NCBI RefSeq assembly: GCF_029168945.1
Contig: NC_083606.1
Coordinates: 12,736,041-12,800,040 of the forward strand
DNA from: Cannabis sativa
Taxonomy: Eukaryota; Streptophyta; Magnoliopsida; Rosales; Cannabaceae
Direction: 5' to 3'
Length of the DNA: 64,000 nucleotides
The notes beneath the pieces were generated by a model. The model saw only the letters and a list, made by a program, of their open reading frames with translations, was not told the DNA's origin and made no database searches. Both the position numbers and the translations under genes were made by a program. How positions within the stretch are numbered: the first letter of the stretch is position 1; every line of letters begins with the position of its first letter. This document shows positions 59,065 through 64,000 of the stretch, one piece after another.

Positions 59065-59982
59065 GGTCGTTAATGGCTGCTTTCGTGTGTTATGATTGAT
59101 GATTGGATTTGGGTTCGGGCTACATCAAAAAACTCTGAATCGGCATTTTAGCAAATTAAGGTAGACACATGGAAGCTCTGCAACTCAATGAAAGGACTCT
59201 AATAATAAAAAAAAAAAATGATGAAGAAGAACACCAACACCAAGACATGTTTTTTTAATTTGTTCAATTTTTGTGGGCACATTTGTCAAATAATTAATTA
59301 ATTAATTTTTTTTAATAAAGAATAATGTTTCTATATTGTAGTGGGAAGCGTTGAACACATGAAATGTTTCCTTTTCATTTTATTTTATTTGAAAATGAGA
59401 ATGGTTGAACTTGAAGGTAACTTACTACAATGTGATTATTGCGACCTTTTAACTTATAGAATTGAAAGAGCTTGTTTTGCTAAACTTCTATTTGTAGTTT
59501 GAAGCACAGCAAACTGTTGTAAAAACTAAAAAGTTTATTTTTGGTTGGATGTAATGAAATGGAATAGAATGGAAAAGAAACAATTTTCATTTTATTCTTT
59601 TGTTTTGTTGCATTTAAATTTGAATACTATTCCAATGAAATGGTCTTTCCATCATTTTGGTTTATTTTGAAATGAAATGAAAAATCATTTCAATGCAAGA
59701 TTTAAAAAAAAAATTAATAATATTTTTTATCAATTTGTTATGCATTTTAAATCTTATTCTATTTCATTCTTATTTCAATTCTCATTCCTATTCTTATTTC
59801 TATATTTTCATTCCTCCCAACCAAACCAAACGCCACCTAAAAGTTTAATCTCATTACAAATTCAGAACATTTTGTTAGTGTAAGTCTCCCAATAATTTTT
59901 TCTCTTTAGAGTTATTCATTTTTGTTTATATATAAAAACTATGTTTTTTTTATATGAAGTGTTCATTCTTTATATATATATA
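59065..59982. other. Upstream region of the arogenate dehydrogenase gene
   Basis: The promoter of the minus-strand gene should lie here. No clear TATA box stands out within 100 bases of the ATG. 59540-59830 is rich in 'gaaatggaat' and inverted 'attccatttc'-like words ('aatgaaatggaatag', 'atttcattcttatttcaat'), suggesting a decayed inverted-repeat MITE. Confidence 0.4.
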
Positions 59983-60189
59983 GGGATATGATTTTGTCCT
60001 GTTATTGTACTTTTACGGATTGTAATCCGTGATGTACGACAGCCGTCAGATGAGGAAGTTATTTGATCTAACGGCTGAGATTGATCTAGGGGTAATTAGG
60101 GTTAAAAAGTAGAAACGTATCCTGAGACTCATCTAATGTACCACGGAATACATTCTGTGAGAATACATCACGGGACAAAATCATATCCC
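59983..60189. mobile_element. MITE of about 207 bp with near-perfect terminal inverted repeats
   Basis: Left end GGGATATGATTTTGTCC (59983-59999), right end the inverted near-copy GGACAAATCATATCCC (60174-60189), both embedded in TATATA. A TA target duplication (Tc1/Mariner-like) is plausible but cannot be proved in a TA run. No coding capacity. Confidence 0.75.
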
Positions 60190-63100
60190 TATATATATAA
60201 GTTGTATGTACCATTAATATGGTCAAAATATTAAAAAATTAAATTTACAAATAAAAAATTATTATTATATTATTATTAAAAAAATAAATTTTATTTTTAA
60301 TATAAAAAGGAAAGTATACTTTTTTTCAATTAGATTCTATATTTTTAGAAACAATAATAATTGCACGTTATTTGGTGACACTAGAAAGTATTTAGACCAA
60401 AATTGATTTTAGAGTGTTAACTTAAGATTTGGCCAACTGACAGCAGAGTCGAATGTAATATCGATGTTTGCCACGTGTTACACAATTAGATTAATAAAGT
60501 GAATGAACACTGGATTTATAGAGGTTCGGCCCTCTTAGTTAGCGGGCAATAATCTACTCTCATTTTAGTTGTATTTGTTATTTATTTCAGCCCTTAATAA
60601 AACCAAATAACTAAAAGGAATGATGACATGGCAAGTGAGAACTTGACACATCAACATGTGTTAGTTTAGTTAGTTTTTCAGTTACTCTTTCTAAAGGCCT
60701 AATCAGATGTGGTGTTTCCTATCTAAACTCTTGTCTTTTCTATTTAGATTAGAACAGTTAAGATAGATAGGCAGAGAGAATCACGTATAGTGAGGAAGAA
60801 TACTTATTTTAGAGAGGAAAACTTATGAAGCAATGAAGAACTAAAGGGCTAGAAACCAAGGGAAGCAAGATCGGGCTTCAAGATGTTTCAAGGAGTTCAA
60901 GCTTCAGGATTAAAGCTAAAACAAGGGGAGTAATTCATCATCTTTGTGTTCTATGATTTGTACAACTAAACAGTTTGTAATCTTGCCATTTGATTCATAA
61001 TAAAGACTAATCCTAAGGGAGTTCAAAGAGGACTAAGCTCTACACTTTTGTGAAGGAAGTTCGAACCTCTATAATCTTGTTGTGTTCTTTATATTCTATC
61101 ATTTTTATTTCTGCAATACATTGATTAATATCTGGTTTTGCTGGTATTGGTTGATTGCTTGCTGAGGTTGTTGTCGGACACAACAGTATTGATACTAAGA
61201 GATAATACTAATCAGATCACTATAGAAATGGGATCTGAAGAATCTCTCTAAAGGTTACAATATAGGAATCAGAGTTGACAATAAGGAATCACAAGAGTTC
61301 CATCCCATGTGCTTCCTGCTCATTAAAGTCTCGCCATTAACCATTTGAAGCTCTTCCAAGCTCTTGTCCAATTCATCCTTCGATAACATGCAAAAAGTCA
61401 CCCTTCTAGAACAAGGTATCGGGTACAAATGTCATTAAAAGCTAATTCATACTCGGACAAATATTTAGGATCAACCACAAGAGAGGACCTCTCTTTCTCG
61501 AAGTCATTACTGCAAAATGCAAAGAAAAGAAAAAGAAGAAGGGAAAAGTTGAGAGCAATAGAATCGCCAAAGCAAAGAATAGAAATCTGAGGGAAAAATT
61601 AGGCTAGAGACTCAAAGAAAAGAAAATATTAAAGAAGTTACTTGAACTTTTTTATTATTTTCGTTGAATAAATATTTGAATTTAAATTAAGAATAAAATG
61701 AAAATATAAAGATAAACAGAAAAGGCAGTGACAGTTTCTCAAAAATTCGAAATGATTACTCTATTAAATCAATTATGCCTTATTAATGACACGTGGGAAT
61801 TATTTTGGGTAATCGATTTCATGACATCAGAGCTCAAATTGAAATAGTCACGAGCTCAAAAATTGTAGAACCGAGCGGCAATTGTAGCTAATAAAAAAGA
61901 TCTTGGGGTTAAAAAGGTAACTCCTTCATTAGTAACAAATCAGAATTGATATAATAATATGGCAGGATTGCTAAGCGCATTGTTTCACTAAAAGGAGAAA
62001 ACAGCTCGAAAAAAGCAAAACTCAGCCACAAAAAAAACAAGACGGAACAAAGCTTGAAGAAATTAAAGAACCAGAGCTTGAGGATTTTAGTAAATAGGAA
62101 TAAGGAGAAAAAGCGCGCGAGGAAACAAAGACAAGCTAATTCACGTGGACCAATCAAAACATTATACAGTGAAAGACTAACAGTCATTCACGCGTATAAA
62201 TAGGAGACCCCATCATTCAAAAAGGGAGACAGATTCTTACTCACATCAAGCTAGTTGAAAATTTGTTAGAATACATCCTCAAGATCATTCCGAGCTTAGG
62301 AAACAGGCGAACCAGAAACATTGTAAAAATTGAGAGAGAATTGTGTAAGCTGGCAGAGAATATGTACTTCGATTAGATTATTGAACCTAATGTAAAGAAT
62401 TTTATGTTATAATACCAAATTGTTGTTGAGCTAATTTTGAGCATCAATAAATATTTTTCTAAAAAAATGCATAAAACAGAACCAAATTGACATAAGAGAA
62501 TCTAAAATGTGTTCTAAACTATCTTAATAAATTAGTATAAATCTCGTTTATCATTTACTCTTAATTTTTTTATGCCTAACAAAAAATTCTTGAAATTGAA
62601 CATTATCATCACTCTCCGTCTCAACTTTTAAACTTGACACTTTAACTCATTCTAAAATTTGATGTATGAATGTCAGGTTGATCTTCTATTATCACATTAT
62701 GGATAATAATACACGAATTCATTATGTTATGTACTGTATCAACACGACAATGACCACATATATATGGGGCACAGATTGTGCTTCAGTTGAAGGGCAAAAG
62801 TTACAGCATCTGAAAGCAAATATGGGGCTCTGTTGGAGAAGGCCTAACTGAAATATGATGTCAAGAATGGCATGGCTTTCTTTTTCAACAAATAGATAGA
62901 TAATAATTAACATGTCCCATTTGTTTGTTACTTTTCTTTCAAAGAGAAAATGAAAGAGATGTATAATGGTCAATTTTATGCAGATCCAAAGTAAATAAGG
63001 AAGCTTTCACGTAGAAAAAGAGTTGTCAACTACCCTCCTATTGAATTTTAGAAATAGTTATTTTACAAGATAAATTTGAAAAACTATCCATAAAAACACA

Positions 63101-63233
63101 AAAAATAACAAAAATATATATATATATATAAATTATATAAAGTTTTAAATACTTTTATGATTTTATTTAAAAAAAAAATATTATGTATTTTTATATTATA
63201 CTTTTATTAATTTATGTTATTTATATATATATA
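60190..63233. other. Intergenic sequence with LTR-like remnants
   Basis: No gene. 60470-61190 has the texture of an LTR and ends 'gtcggacacaacag', followed by 'tattgatactaag' (a poor match to a tRNA-Met primer site) and a short ATGGGATCTGAAGAA frame start that breaks at once. 62190-62470 contains 'cgcgtataaataggagacc', a TATA-box promoter-like phrase of the kind found in LTRs. Neither could be delimited. Confidence 0.4.
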
Positions 63234-64000
63234 CTAGCAAAAAGTTACGTGCGAGGCACGTATATTAAATTTTATGTTAGTTTTTTTCTACGTTATTAAA
63301 AAGTGATACAATTAAAAATAAAAAATATATATTATTAGTTATTAGGTTCAACATCATTACCCTGTGTTCATTTTTAAGAAAAAAATATATATTTATGAAA
63401 TAATAATTTGTTGCAACGGGTGTACAGGAAAAATTCGAAAAATATAGCATTTATTAGTAGAGTATTGACAATTTCAACAGTAAATTAACTGATTGTATAC
63501 TTTTTTGTCTGCTAACATTAAGTATTTGATATTTGAGTGGTGAACTCTTATTTGTCCGCTTTTCAAATTTTTCTAACACTTTCATTTTATTCTTCCAACT
63601 TTCTGTAGTTGGAGTGATGTCCTTAATTGTTGTATATAGTGTAGTTATTTATTCACCTGTTTTCAAATAAAACAATAGATATACAAAATAAAATATATAA
63701 TTAAGCTCATATTAAAATCAATCTCACCTTTCAATATAGTGAAAGGATTTTAAATTGATTCATTCTAATAATTGTGACAGACCTAACGAATAATAATATT
63801 ATGTTACCTAATAACAAAATAGGAATCTACCAAACAACATTATCAAAATTTATTCCAAGTATAATTATATAAATATATTACTCATTGAAGTCTATTAGAA
63901 ACTGTAAAAAGCTCACAATACAAAATTTCACATCAAAAATCTAAAAATGATCAACTATGTAGCAGCAATATTAATACAATAACCAAAATTGCCTAGTCAT
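63234..64000 (-). mobile_element. Helitron 3' end (minus strand), runs out of the window
   Basis: On the minus strand the sequence ends CTAG (63234-63237) next to T, with the hairpin ACGTGC-GAG-GCACGT (63247-63261) nine bases upstream, the standard Helitron terminus. The body extends rightwards; no TC start was identified before the window edge and no protein is encoded in the visible part. Confidence 0.72.

Noticed and set aside
62666..62973. Overlapping opposite-strand frames of 61 and 83 codons
   Set aside because: Short, no motif, no splice-supported extension, no codon bias visible.

Overview
The window is nuclear DNA of a flowering plant, almost certainly a dicot. It is AT-rich, its genes have short GT-AG introns and plant-type products, and it is crowded with plant transposon families (non-LTR LINEs with a plant-type RNase H, Copia elements with a tRNA-Met primer site, Helitrons ending in CTRR, Mutator-like foldback elements, MITEs). 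The species cannot be fixed from sequence alone; a Rosales/Cannabaceae-like genome is only a guess. All exon joins below were derived by hand from splice signals and reading frame.

Host genes. There are two groups. (1) A cluster of SRG1-type 2-oxoglutarate/Fe(II) dioxygenases: two near-identical plus-strand genes (17958-19831, 358 aa; 38731-40567, 352 aa), a divergent minus-strand paralogue (42892-44637, 340 aa) and an exon-3 relic (51656-51864). The three genes share the same four-exon layout with intron phases 0, 2, 0. (2) A minus-strand, two-exon arogenate dehydrogenase gene (56702-59064). Each exon encodes a whole TyrA domain; joined they give a 696-aa plastid-targeted tandem-domain enzyme of the TyrAAT1 type, catalysing the last step of tyrosine synthesis.

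Layout. 1-9.5 kb: a dead LINE cut by two solo LTRs with perfect 5-bp target duplications, plus a third solo LTR of the same family as one of them. 9.5-14.4 kb: tandem repeats, a hairpin-rich Mutator-like element, a Helitron-like fragment and a second LINE 3' end. 14.4-21.5 kb: duplication copy 1 with dioxygenase gene 1. 21.5-23.7 kb: a Copia element cut off just after gag. 24.2-42.5 kb: duplication copy 2 with dioxygenase gene 2, expanded by a 12.65-kb Helitron (25392-38045) that itself holds a smaller opposite-strand Helitron, an almost full-length 6.8-kb LINE with a 16-bp target duplication, and a 575-bp foldback element with a 9-bp target duplication. 42.9-51.9 kb: the minus-strand dioxygenase, a Mutator-like stretch, a degenerate Copia LTR and the pseudogene. 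52.8-56 kb: nested inverted-repeat elements. 56.7-59.1 kb: arogenate dehydrogenase. 59.1-64 kb: intergenic DNA, one MITE and the 3' end of another Helitron.

The most informative feature is that the two duplication copies act as each other's empty site. Copy 1 shows the uninterrupted A|T target of the 12.65-kb Helitron, and copy 2 shows the unfilled poly-T target of a 1.66-kb insertion in copy 1. This fixes both sets of element ends to the base and orders events: duplication, then Helitron entry in copy 2 and a Mutator-like entry in copy 1, with the LINE, the small Helitron and the foldback element nested in the large Helitron. No new defence, toxin or RNA system was found.
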